In this document: positions 1 to 7,257 of the stretch, one piece after another | Layout: every line of letters starts with the position of its first letter | Numbering within the stretch: position 1 is the first letter of the stretch | From: JBHIBA01 sp046758845 | GTDB lineage: Bacteria > UBA8248 > JACPRG01 > G963555815 | Length of the DNA: 35,605 bases | Assembly: GCA_046758845.1 (NCBI GenBank) | Contig: JBHIBA010000012.1 | Location: 1 to 35,605 of the forward strand | Direction of reading: 5' to 3' | Notes under the pieces: generated by a model | What the model saw: only the letters and a program-made list of their open reading frames with translations | Told to the model about the DNA's origin: nothing | Database searches by the model: none | Program-made: the position numbers and the translations under genes

Positions 1-70
1 AAGCTGGCGAATGACAAGAGCCCCGCGCGTCACAGACGAACAGCAGGAAGACCCGCCCCACCCGCCAGCA

Positions 71-148
71 GGCCGAGCCGCAGGCTCGGCCGTCAAAAGT
101 TTTTCGGGGGGTTCCAGGGGGGCGGTTTTACAAAAAAGCCCCCCTGGG
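71..148 (+). repeat. Hairpin-bearing intergenic repeat, copy 1
   Basis: The copy has two stems. Stem 1 is a perfect 9-bp hairpin (71-79 with 83-91). A linker close to GTCAAAAGTTTTTC follows, then a G-run. Stem 2 is a perfect 10-bp hairpin, CCAGGGGGGC at 114-123 with GCCCCCCTGG at 138-147. The layout and much of the sequence recur at 5291-5369 (opposite strand) and 5499-5591. It sits 22 bases past the stop of the M16 gene at 170-1516, so it may also terminate that transcript or protect its 3' end. Confidence 0.75.
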
Positions 149-169
149 AAAATGGCAGCGCCTTGGCCC

Positions 170-1516
170 TTAATACCTCAGCTTAGCCTTCTCGTCGTCG
201 GCGAGGATCAGCAGGACGCCGTCCTCCGGACGGAGGTATTTCCGGGCCACGCGAAGCACGTCCGCCACGGTCACGGCGCTGATGAGCCGGGGAAACTTCT
301 CCACGTAGTCCAGCCCGAGACCGTACATCTCGACCGTGGTGAGGAAGGAAGCGGTGTTCCGATTGCCGGAAAGCCGCAAGGCAAAGCTCCCGGTGAGGAA
401 TGCCTTGGCGTCGGCCAGCTCTCTTTCGGTCACAGGCTTTTCGCGAATCCTGCGGATCTCTTGGAAGAGGGCGTCGAGGGCCCGGTTGGCGGTCTCGTTC
501 CGGGTTCCCAGGCCGGCTTGGAACGACCCCCCTTGCAGGCCGTGCCTGAAGTAGCTCCAGGCGCTATAGGCGAGGCCCTGCTCCTCGCGAATCGTCTTGA
601 GGATCCTGGACTCGAAGCCTCCCCCGCCCAGGATGTAATTCATCACCCGAACGGCGTAGTAGTCCGGGTTGTCCCGGCGGATGCCCGGGTGGCCGAAGAG
701 GATGCGGGCTTGGGCGACCTGGCGCTGGATTTTTGACACCTTGAGACTTCCCGGGAACTTCGGCTCGGGATGCGGCGGAGCGGGGGGCGGCGAGCCGGAC
801 CACCCGGGGAAAACGCGCTCCAAGAGACCTTTGGCTTCTTGAAGGCTCACGTCCCCCACCACGGCCACGATGGCCCCGCCCGGCCGGTAAAAGTCCCGGT
901 GGAAGCGAACGAGGTCCTCGCGCTGGATGGACCGCAGCGTTTTCACCGCGCCCGCGACTCTGCGTCCGTACGGATGAGAGCCGTACAGGGCCTTGCGGAA
1001 GGCCGCCCGGGCCTCGGAGGCGGGATTCTGCTTGCTCCGCTCGATTCGGCCGATGGTCTCTTTCACCGCTCGTTGAAGTTCCTTCTCGGGGAACGAGGGC
1101 CGGAGAATCATCTCCGCGAGAAGGCGCATCCCTTCCTCCACGTCGGACCGCAGGACGGTGATTCCGCCGCTGGATGTGTCCCGATTCGCATCGAAGCCGA
1201 TTCGTCCGCCCAAGGCGTCGATGGCCTCGGAAAGCTCAGTCGCCGTGCGCTCTTGCGTCCCTTCCCTGAGCAGGGTGGCGGTGAGGTTGGCCAGTCCCGC
1301 CTTCTCCGCAGGCTCCACGGCGGCGCCCGCCCGGAAGGTGATCCGCACGGTCACGATCGGCAAGGCCCGTTGCTCGGAGTGAAGGAGAACGATGCCGCTT
1401 GGGAGGACCGTTCGGGTGGCCAGGGGTTTGCTGAAGGCGGCTCCTCGGAGCGGGGCGGCGGTCAAGAGGAGGGCGACAGCGGCCGGAATAAGCGCGGAGA
1501 ACTTTCTCGATGTCAT
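170..1516 (-). CDS. M16 family peptidase-like protein, non-catalytic subunit
   Basis: Processing-peptidase (M16B) fold protein of 448 aa, probably periplasmic, with an N-terminal signal peptide (about residues 1-25). The zinc motif HxxEH is missing: where the partner gene has HLLEH this protein has NLTAT, so it should not bind catalytic zinc. The C-terminal half keeps the family's late signature (QGLAYS). Bacterial M16B enzymes often work as one active and one inactive chain, like mitochondrial MPP beta and alpha. The start at 1516 overlaps the stop of the upstream M16 gene by ATGA. That fixes this start over longer in-frame extensions and implies translational coupling and heterodimer assembly. 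The substrate is unknown. Confidence 0.9.
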   Translation of the reverse strand: MTSRKFSALIPAAVALLLTAAPLRGAAFSKPLATRTVLPSGIVLLHSEQRALPIVTVRITFRAGAAVEPAEKAGLANLTATLLREGTQERTATELSEAIDALGGRIGFDANRDTSSGGITVLRSDVEEGMRLLAEMILRPSFPEKELQRAVKETIGRIERSKQNPASEARAAFRKALYGSHPYGRRVAGAVKTLRSIQREDLVRFHRDFYRPGGAIVAVVGDVSLQEAKGLLERVFPGWSGSPPPAPPHPEPKFPGSLKVSKIQRQVAQARILFGHPGIRRDNPDYYAVRVMNYILGGGGFESRILKTIREEQGLAYSAWSYFRHGLQGGSFQAGLGTRNETANRALDALFQEIRRIREKPVTERELADAKAFLTGSFALRLSGNRNTASFLTTVEMYGLGLDYVEKFPRLISAVTVADVLRVARKYLRPEDGVLLILADDEKAKLRY

Positions 1517-2919
1517 CGGATGTCCCCTTCTCCAACCGGATGCGCCGAAGGCCGGCGGGCCGGCTTTTTCCCTTCCATGGGAAGCGGGAGCAATGTTCCC
1601 ACGGTGCGGTTTTTCTCGACAATATACTTGGAGGCCACGCGTGTCACGTCCTCTGCGCTCACAGCGGCGATCTTGGGAAGATACTCGATTAGCCACTTCC
1701 ACGACCCGGTTGTCTCCGTCCGGCCCAAGGACATCGCGCGGTAGAACTGTGAATCCAGACGTATGACGTATTGGGCCGCAAGTCGGCGCTTTACCCGGGC
1801 GAGTTCGGCCTCCGAGGGGGGCTCCCGTTTCAGCTTTTCGACCTGCTCCCACACGGCGGCTTCCACCTCGTCCACCTTGACGCGGGGGGCCGGCTGGGCG
1901 GCGAAGGTGAATAGGTTCGGGTCGATGGAAAGGCCGGGATATCCCGCGCTCACGGAAAGGACGAGCTGCTTTTCCCGCTGAAGGACGCGATCCAGGCGCG
2001 CGGCCCGGCTGCCCCCCAGGATCTCTCCGAGCGCGTCCAGCGCGTAGGCGTCCTCGTGAGGGTAGGTGGGAACGTGATAAGCCGCCGCGAAGTAGGGAAG
2101 CTTCGCCGGTTTTTTGACCTGAATCCTTCGCTCGCCTCGCTGCGTGGGTTCCCTGGCCGTGAGAGGGGGCGGAGAGGGGCCGCGTGGAATGGGCCCGAAG
2201 TGCTTGCGGATTAATGCCAGCATCTCATCCGGGTCGAAGTCCCCCACAGCTACGGCCGTGGCGTTGTTGGGGGTGTAGTAGGTTTCGTAAAACCGCTTGG
2301 CTTCTTCGACCCTGAGTCTTTGAAGGTCGGTTCCCCAGCCGATGACCGGCCAGCCGTAGGGGTGGGCCTGAAAGGCCGCCGCCCGCAGACTTTCCCAGAG
2401 AAAGGAGACGGGGTTGTCCTCCACCGAGCGCCTTCGCTCCTCTTGGACGACGTTCCGCTCGAGCAGGAACTCTTTGGGATCCAGCAGGAGGTTCTTCATC
2501 CGGTCGGCTTCCAGCTCGACGGCCACTTCCACCCGATCGGCGGCGATGCGTTCGAAGTAGGCGGTGTAGTCCTGGCCGGTGAAGGCGTTGTGGCGTCCGC
2601 CGTTTCGCTGGACGAGGTTGGAGAAGACGTTGGCGCCGAAGCGTTTTGTCCCTTTGAACATCATGTGCTCGAGCAGGTGGGCGAGGCCGGTCCTGCCGGG
2701 GAGCTCGTTGCGGGCGCCGACGCGGTACCAGACCATGAAGGTGGCGACGGGGGCTCTCGTATCGCGAAGCAGCAGAATCTTGAGTCCGTTGGAGAGCTTC
2801 TCTTCGCGGACGTCCCAGCGGATCTCGGGAAGGGCGCCGACCCCAAGCGCGGGGGCGGCGGCCGCGACGAAAGCAAGTACCCAAAGCGTGAGCATCGCTC
2901 GGAGTGATCTTTTCCTCAT
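1513..2919 (-). CDS. M16 family zinc metallopeptidase, catalytic subunit
   Basis: Zinc protease of the insulinase/pitrilysin family, 468 aa. A signal peptide covers roughly residues 1-29, so it acts in the periplasm or at the envelope. The zinc and catalytic motif HLLEH (H81, E84, H85) is intact. The third ligand is expected in VVQEE near residue 160, about 76 residues after the motif glutamate, the usual spacing. The start at 2919 has GGAG 9 bases upstream; a longer frame back to 2973 lacks support and would remove the signal peptide. It is the first gene of a coupled pair with the inactive M16 subunit. Likely roles are turnover of small peptides or envelope proteins. Confidence 0.93.
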   Translation of the reverse strand: MRKRSLRAMLTLWVLAFVAAAAPALGVGALPEIRWDVREEKLSNGLKILLLRDTRAPVATFMVWYRVGARNELPGRTGLAHLLEHMMFKGTKRFGANVFSNLVQRNGGRHNAFTGQDYTAYFERIAADRVEVAVELEADRMKNLLLDPKEFLLERNVVQEERRRSVEDNPVSFLWESLRAAAFQAHPYGWPVIGWGTDLQRLRVEEAKRFYETYYTPNNATAVAVGDFDPDEMLALIRKHFGPIPRGPSPPPLTAREPTQRGERRIQVKKPAKLPYFAAAYHVPTYPHEDAYALDALGEILGGSRAARLDRVLQREKQLVLSVSAGYPGLSIDPNLFTFAAQPAPRVKVDEVEAAVWEQVEKLKREPPSEAELARVKRRLAAQYVIRLDSQFYRAMSLGRTETTGSWKWLIEYLPKIAAVSAEDVTRVASKYIVEKNRTVGTLLPLPMEGKKPARRPSAHPVGEGDIR

Positions 2920-2985
2920 GCTGGATGTCTCCACAGTTCCGCGGACATGGGTGTCAGACCCTATTTGCGACACGTCATCCTTCTT

Positions 2986-3501
2986 TCATCGCCCCACAAA
3001 AAACTGGATAATGAACGGGAGCAAAACAGGTAGTATGGGAACCGCTACCGTACCCATAAATGCCCCGATAGATTTAAAGTCAAAAGGCCATACAGGAATT
3101 CCCTTTTTCATTCTATCATGGGCCGCGGCCAGCGGGAAGAAGAACAAGAGAGGAGCCAGTATAGCATACCCCCCCAACATTATTGGATTACCTATGTCCG
3201 CTCCTAACGAGCGTCCTTGTACGATGACCTTGTCAATGACTTTTAACGAAAGATATATGCCGATCAGAAAAGAAATCATATTCAATTTCATCGCGACAGC
3301 ACCGATGTTGCCAAGCCCACAACAACCATCAGGATGTAAAGGTTCTATCCTTATCGAGAAGCCCTTCTGGTTGAACAATTTGTGTAAAGCCCAGGAAAAA
3401 ATAACTCCTCGGTAGATAAGGTTTAAGACCCAATAAATAAGGGTTACCTGAAGCAATGCGGCATACAGACCAACGCGGGTGAAGCCATTACGGGTGAAGG
3501 C
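2986..3501 (-). pseudogene. C-terminal fragment of an integral membrane protein
   Basis: About 171 codons are open on the minus strand, with four hydrophobic segments and the motif PLHPDGCCGLGN. This recalls uncharacterised membrane proteins with a PDxxGGLGFLG-like motif (recollection, not checked). No credible start or ribosome-binding site exists. Upstream, the frame runs straight into amidohydrolase DNA, where it encodes nonsense. Base composition is clearly richer in A and T than all neighbours, so this piece has a different origin. I read it as the 3' remnant of an acquired gene, joined by deletion or recombination to the 5' remnant at 3507-4052. A functional protein starting at an internal TTG or GTG is possible but unlikely. 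Confidence 0.6.
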
Positions 3502-3506
3502 GGACT

Positions 3507-4052
3507 TCAGCAGGCGTCCGCTGGTAATCCAGTCGGAAGGTGCTGGACGTAAACTGGATGAACGGGCGCGATTTTGTTCAGTTCTTCCGGCCTGGGCAGG
3601 CGCTTCTCGGGGAACTGACTCACATGCCAACCGCCGACAACGTTGATCCACTCGCCTTTCGGGACATGCGCCGTCGCCTTCTTGATCATGGCGAGCGCTT
3701 CTTGCAGTGACTTCGCATCCGTCCACCCGATCTCGCGCCCGAACGTAAGCGCGCCCCTGATTGCGTGGATGTGCGAGTCGATCAGGCCGGGTATGACAGT
3801 TCTACCCCCCAAATCAACGACTCGCGTGTTTTCGCCCGCCAGCGCCTTAATCTCTTTGGAACTTCCGATCGCGGCTATTCTGTTGCCCAGGATTGCAATC
3901 CCTTGCGCGATCGTATTCTCCGCGTCGACGGTCACCAGCTTGCCATTGACAAGAACGTAGTCCGGCGCAGGTGACTGGGCCATCGCCGGTCCCATCGCCG
4001 TGAATACGGCCATTATTGCCGCTGCCCACACAGCGAGCAGGTGAGATCTCAT
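3507..4052 (-). pseudogene. Truncated amidohydrolase (YtcJ-like), N-terminal third only
   Basis: This 181-aa product has a signal peptide (about residues 1-25, ending AMAQ), then the start of an amidohydrolase-3/YtcJ-type metal hydrolase: a beta-sandwich strand (VNGKLVTVDAENT), the entry motif VIPGLIDSHIH with the metal-binding HxH, and the WINVVGGW region. Family members run to roughly 550-600 residues. This one stops shortly after PVYVQHL with a few unrelated residues, so most of the TIM barrel and its other metal ligands are gone. The start is good (GGGGAGGAAA upstream). The break coincides with a drop in GC where the membrane-protein fragment begins. The product cannot be an active hydrolase. 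Confidence 0.75.
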
Positions 4053-4272
4053 GGCGCATTTCCTCCCCTGGGACCCTTTGCTCCAGATTTTCTATGAATA
4101 ACAGATGACAACCTGTCCATACGCAGGCCAACCGTTCAACGGGAATTTTCCATGTCAAACTCGGACGAACCGTTTCTGGTCAGCGGTGCCCTTTGAAGAA
4201 ATTAAAAACCTTATCCTTCGCACCTGTCAACGCCGTTTGGAACCTATTCCTGACCCGACCTCCGAAAGGCGG

Positions 4273-5076
4273 CTACCAGGCCAGCCATCCCCCGTCTACG
4301 GCGAGGACTTGGCCGGTGACCAGGCAGGAGGCCTCGGAAGCCAGGAAGATGGCTGCGCCCTTGAGCTCCTCCGGTTCCCCAATCCGCCTGAGCGGCATGC
4401 GCTCAAATACGTAGTCCCTCCACGTTTCTGCCCACAGGGGATCTTTCCCCCCCAGAGAGGTCCGGAAGACGCCGGGCGCGATGGCGTTGACCCGGATGCC
4501 ATCCGGCGCCCACTCCACAGCCAATTGCCTCGTCAGATTGGCCAGTCCCGCCTTGGAGGCGGCGTAGCCGGCGACGGGAAACGCTCCCCCCGCCGCTAAG
4601 CCCCAGATGGACGAGATGTTGACGATGCTCCCGCCTCCGCGGGCCTTCATGCTGGGGTAAGCCGCTTGGCAGCACCAGAAGGGCCCGTCCAGGTTGACGG
4701 AAATCAAGGTCCGCCAGTGCTCGGGCGGCATGTCTTGCGCCCGGTGGGGGCCCTCGTGGCTCCTGCTGCCGACGCCCGCGTTGTTGATCAGGATGTCCAC
4801 TCCGCCCGGAGAGTCAGAGACGGCCTTCATCAGCGAAAATACGGAATCCCGGTCGGCCACGTCCACTTCCCGGTAGTGGGCCTTGTGGCCCAGGGCGGTC
4901 AGCGACCGGGCGCTCTGCTGCCCTTCCTCCTTCAGCCGGTCGGCCAGGACCACCTCGGCCCCTGCCTCGGCCAGTCCCGTGGCCATCGCCAGGCCGAGCC
5001 CCCGGGCGCCTCCGGTGACGACGGCGACCTTTCCGTCCAGGCGAAACATCTGGGGAAACGTTTGCGGTGAAGACAT
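4273..5076 (-). CDS. Short-chain dehydrogenase/reductase (SDR), glucose/gluconate dehydrogenase type
   Basis: Classical NAD(P)-dependent SDR of 267 aa. The cofactor motif TGGARGLG is near the N-terminus, NNAGVG follows, and the catalytic Ser sits in NISSIWG with the YAASK tyrosine/lysine pair after it. The C-terminus ends LAVDGGW as in gluconate 5-dehydrogenase and KduD-like enzymes. An Asp after the second strand (VLADR) suggests NAD+ preference. The start at 5076 has AAGGA 11 bases upstream; an alternative ATG at 5088 would have its SD directly abutting. A TATAAT-like -10 and a palindrome lie upstream. The exact sugar or alcohol substrate cannot be told from sequence. Confidence 0.88.
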   Translation of the reverse strand: MSSPQTFPQMFRLDGKVAVVTGGARGLGLAMATGLAEAGAEVVLADRLKEEGQQSARSLTALGHKAHYREVDVADRDSVFSLMKAVSDSPGGVDILINNAGVGSRSHEGPHRAQDMPPEHWRTLISVNLDGPFWCCQAAYPSMKARGGGSIVNISSIWGLAAGGAFPVAGYAASKAGLANLTRQLAVEWAPDGIRVNAIAPGVFRTSLGGKDPLWAETWRDYVFERMPLRRIGEPEELKGAAIFLASEASCLVTGQVLAVDGGWLAW

Positions 5077-5157
5077 AAAATTTTTCATCCTTCTCGTGAA
5101 TGTGATAAGGCTTTGTTCAGCCCCCTCGATACACCGCCTATTCAGCCATGCCGGATG

Positions 5158-5204
5158 ATTATAACAATCAGGCGCGCAGCCGCCCACGGGGTGAACCTGT
5201 TCAC
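5158..5204 (-). promoter_or_regulatory. Candidate promoter and operator of the SDR gene
   Basis: On the minus strand a perfect -10 hexamer TATAAT (5163-5158) lies about 80 bases before the SDR start. No good -35 hexamer is seen at 16-18 bp. Just upstream of the -35 position is a perfect palindrome, GTGAACCTGTTCAC (5191-5204). This is a usual place for an activator to compensate for a weak -35. The regulator is unknown. Confidence 0.45.
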
Positions 5205-5290
5205 GGGGGACCCGCTTTGGCGCGCTCTTTGTGAGGCTTCGATCGTCGGCTATTCGAAGATTTGGTAGATGGCGGTGAAAGCCCGGATTG

Positions 5291-5369
5291 CCAGGGGGGC
5301 TTTTTTGCAAAACCGCCCTCCTGGACCCCCTGAAAAACTCTTGACGGCCCGGCATTGCATGGCCGGGCC
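5291..5369 (-). repeat. Hairpin-bearing intergenic repeat, copy 2
   Basis: Read on the minus strand this matches copy 1. Stem 1 is GGCCCGGC with GCCGGGCC (5346-5353 with 5362-5369), then GTCAAGAGTTTTTC, a G-run, and stem 2 (5291-5300 with 5315-5324) with one G-U pair. Stem 1 differs in sequence from copy 1 but still pairs perfectly. The copy is inverted relative to copies 1 and 3. Confidence 0.75.
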
Positions 5370-5441
5370 TGCTTTCGGGTTGGGTGTTGGTTTGGCTGGG
5401 CCGGTTGTCAGCAGGCGCCTTGCGATGGCTTCCGTCTTTGC

Positions 5442-5480
5442 CCGAATGCGCGCCTTGCTGCGCAAGGCTCCCGCATTCGG
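5442..5480. repeat. Nested hairpin between repeat copies 2 and 3
   Basis: The outer stem is CCGAATGC (5442-5449) with GCATTCGG (5473-5480). The inner stem is GCCTTG (5452-5457) with CAAGGC (5463-5468). Both are perfect. It belongs to a dense hairpin cluster at 5290-5595 and may be another diverged stem of the same repeat family. Confidence 0.6.
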
Positions 5481-5498
5481 CCAACTAGCCAGTTTCAG

Positions 5499-5591
5499 GC
5501 GATAGAGTGCGGCCCTTCAGGGCCGCACTCTATCGCGAAACGAAAGTTTTGCTGGGGGGTACGGGGGGGCGCCTTTCAAAAAGCGCCCCCC
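5499..5591 (+). repeat. Hairpin-bearing intergenic repeat, copy 3
   Basis: Stem 1 is a perfect 17-bp hairpin with loop TTCA (5499-5515 with 5520-5536), far longer than in copies 1 and 2 and unrelated in sequence. The linker GAAAGTTTTG and a G-run follow, then stem 2 GGGGGGCGC (5564-5572) with GCGCCCCCC (5583-5591). The architecture is conserved while the stem sequence changes, as expected for a structured RNA or REP-like element. Confidence 0.7.
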
Positions 5592-5622
5592 GCAAAGGCT
5601 TGTCGGCCGGTTTGATTGGACA

Positions 5623-5640
5623 ACCGGTACCGGTACCGGT
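5623..5640. promoter_or_regulatory. Triple ACCGGT palindrome upstream of the ferritin-like/AbiV pair
   Basis: Three head-to-tail ACCGGT units form an 18-bp perfect palindrome about 130 bases before the ferritin-like gene. It could be an operator for this two-gene unit; it could also be a chance microrepeat. Confidence 0.3.
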
Positions 5641-5770
5641 AGACTTTGGTTTTCGCCGCCAGAATGAAAAATCGGGGGCTCAACGCGTCTACGACTGGAA
5701 GAGTCCGTTCGGTCCAGGAGTTGAGACCTCCATCGCGTACGGAATGTAAATTGTCAGGGGGGACCTCGGC

Positions 5771-6439
5771 ATGGTGATGGACAGCGCCGAATTCGCCAGG
5801 AAGATGATTCAAAGAGCGGAAGAGTACGCGCGGTTAATGGAAGAAAAGGTCTACACCAGCCGGGAGCCCCTCTCGGAGGAGCGGGTGATTGGACTCTTGA
5901 AGTCACAGATGTATAGGGAGTTCCACCTGGGCGTCATGCCCCCGTCGAAACAGCTCACGCTGATTCCGGACACCGAGACGAATCTGAAAATCTTGATCAC
6001 GCGGCAGCTTTGTGAAGAGTTTCTTCATTACAAGGTGCTTTCCGACCGCCTTGAGGAGATGGGGGCCAACGGGGACCTGAGCGATTACGAGCCGCTCCAA
6101 GAGGATCTGGACATGTATCGCCTGACCTACGAATATCAGACTCCCTGGGAGATCGCCGCCTCCCTTCAGGTGTTCGGAGAGACGATTCTTATCACGAGCC
6201 AGAGATGGATGATCGAAGTCCTCGATCCCCGAAGCGCCGAGATCATGCGGGATGAGATCCTCGTCCACGAGGGCTCCCACGTTCGCAACGGCCGGCTCGT
6301 CCTCGAGCGCTACGCGACCACAGAGGAGATCCAGCGCCGCGTGGAGGAGATCGGAGACCTCAAGTACCGGCAGATTTGCAAGTCTTACGGACTCCCCATG
6401 CTCAAGACCTTTGACATGGCCGCCAGTGGGAAGAATTGA
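5771..6439 (+). CDS. Ferritin-like di-iron carboxylate protein (candidate)
   Basis: This 222-aa, largely helical soluble protein is not one I can name. Its acidic and histidine residues fit the four-helix ferritin-like pattern: a Glu near residue 50 (YREFH), ExxH in EEFLH (E83, H86), a Glu near 137 (FGETI), and a second ExxH in HEGSH (E167, H170). This is the order of di-iron ligands in ferritin-like oxygenases such as the PaaA/PaaC group. Start at 5771: a GGGGGGAC stretch lies about 7 bases upstream; an ATG two codons in is also possible. It ends 27 bases before the AbiV-type gene and is surely co-transcribed with it. Metal binding and function are inferred. Confidence 0.55.
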   Translation: MVMDSAEFARKMIQRAEEYARLMEEKVYTSREPLSEERVIGLLKSQMYREFHLGVMPPSKQLTLIPDTETNLKILITRQLCEEFLHYKVLSDRLEEMGANGDLSDYEPLQEDLDMYRLTYEYQTPWEIAASLQVFGETILITSQRWMIEVLDPRSAEIMRDEILVHEGSHVRNGRLVLERYATTEEIQRRVEEIGDLKYRQICKSYGLPMLKTFDMAASGKN

Positions 6440-6466
6440 CTCCCCCTTACAGAAGGAATTTCCCCG

Positions 6467-7102
6467 ATGTACCAACTTCCCCCGGACCTGGAAGGCTTTC
6501 TGCGGGACCTGCTCCGCAAGGTGATCGACAACGCCAGGCGGCTCGTAGGGGACGCGGTTTGCCTCTTCGAACGCGGGTCTTACCCCTCTGCGCAATTCCT
6601 CGCCCTGTCGGCGATGGAAGAGATGGCCAAGCTCCAGGAAATCCGCCGGCCTTTCGTCGTCGTCAGGACAAAGGAAGACCTCGACGACGCCCTGGGCCAC
6701 CTGGAGTCATACCTGGCCGAACATCGGGAAAAGCAGACGACGGCCTTCCAGGCGGCCCCATATCTTGAGATCGAAGACCCCAAGGAATGGGGCCACATCG
6801 TGGACATGGTCTCCCGGCTGGTCCGGACGTGGGGCCGTGAGAAGATCCTGAAAAGCCGGATCTCCAGCCTCGTGGTGGATGCCGACGTCCGGGCGAAGGA
6901 GGTCTCGGACCCGGCCGAAGCGGTGACTCGGGAAGACGCATACTATTTCATCTGCGCGGCCCATGAAATGATCGCCGACTACGGCGACAAAGGCCTCGAC
7001 CCCTTCCCCTTGGCGGCCGTGGACTCTTCGGAAGGATTCGATCTCTGGAAGTGGGCGGATGAGGCCCAGAAAGACTTCATGAAAAAGCACGCAATTCGGT
7101 GA
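6467..7102 (+). CDS. AbiV family abortive infection protein
   Basis: The 211-aa protein shows the AbiV pattern in its first 60 residues: an NARRLVGDA helix, then the ERGSYPSAQFLALSAMEE stretch and a Lys after it. AbiV of Lactococcus (about 200 aa) aborts phage infection by binding a phage protein and blocking translation. Homologues are widespread in bacterial genomes, mostly untested. The start is well placed, with AGAAGGAA 8 bases upstream. There is no signal peptide or membrane segment, so it is cytoplasmic. It is the second gene of a tight pair with a ferritin-like candidate, a partner I do not know from described AbiV loci. A HEPN-like helical fold is likely, but no RNase motif is clear. 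Confidence 0.72.
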   Translation: MYQLPPDLEGFLRDLLRKVIDNARRLVGDAVCLFERGSYPSAQFLALSAMEEMAKLQEIRRPFVVVRTKEDLDDALGHLESYLAEHREKQTTAFQAAPYLEIEDPKEWGHIVDMVSRLVRTWGREKILKSRISSLVVDADVRAKEVSDPAEAVTREDAYYFICAAHEMIADYGDKGLDPFPLAAVDSSEGFDLWKWADEAQKDFMKKHAIR

Positions 7103-7214
7103 AATCGTTTCTCTGTACGGCCCGTCGCCGCCTTCCGACGTCTTTCTCAGAATCTCCGGCCGTGCCGGGATTTTCCCGCAGCTATGGGGGGAACTGCGCC
7201 CCCCCCGCCCCGCC

Positions 7215-7220
7215 TATAAT
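7215..7220 (+). promoter_or_regulatory. Candidate -10 element of the gamma-glutamyltransferase gene
   Basis: A perfect TATAAT lies 38 bases before the start codon in the GC-rich gap after the AbiV gene. The expected -35 position (7192-7197) matches poorly, so an activator or other context would be needed. Confidence 0.35.
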
Positions 7221-7257
7221 CGCCGGTTGATGGAATGAACCGGGAAGGAGCGCTTTC

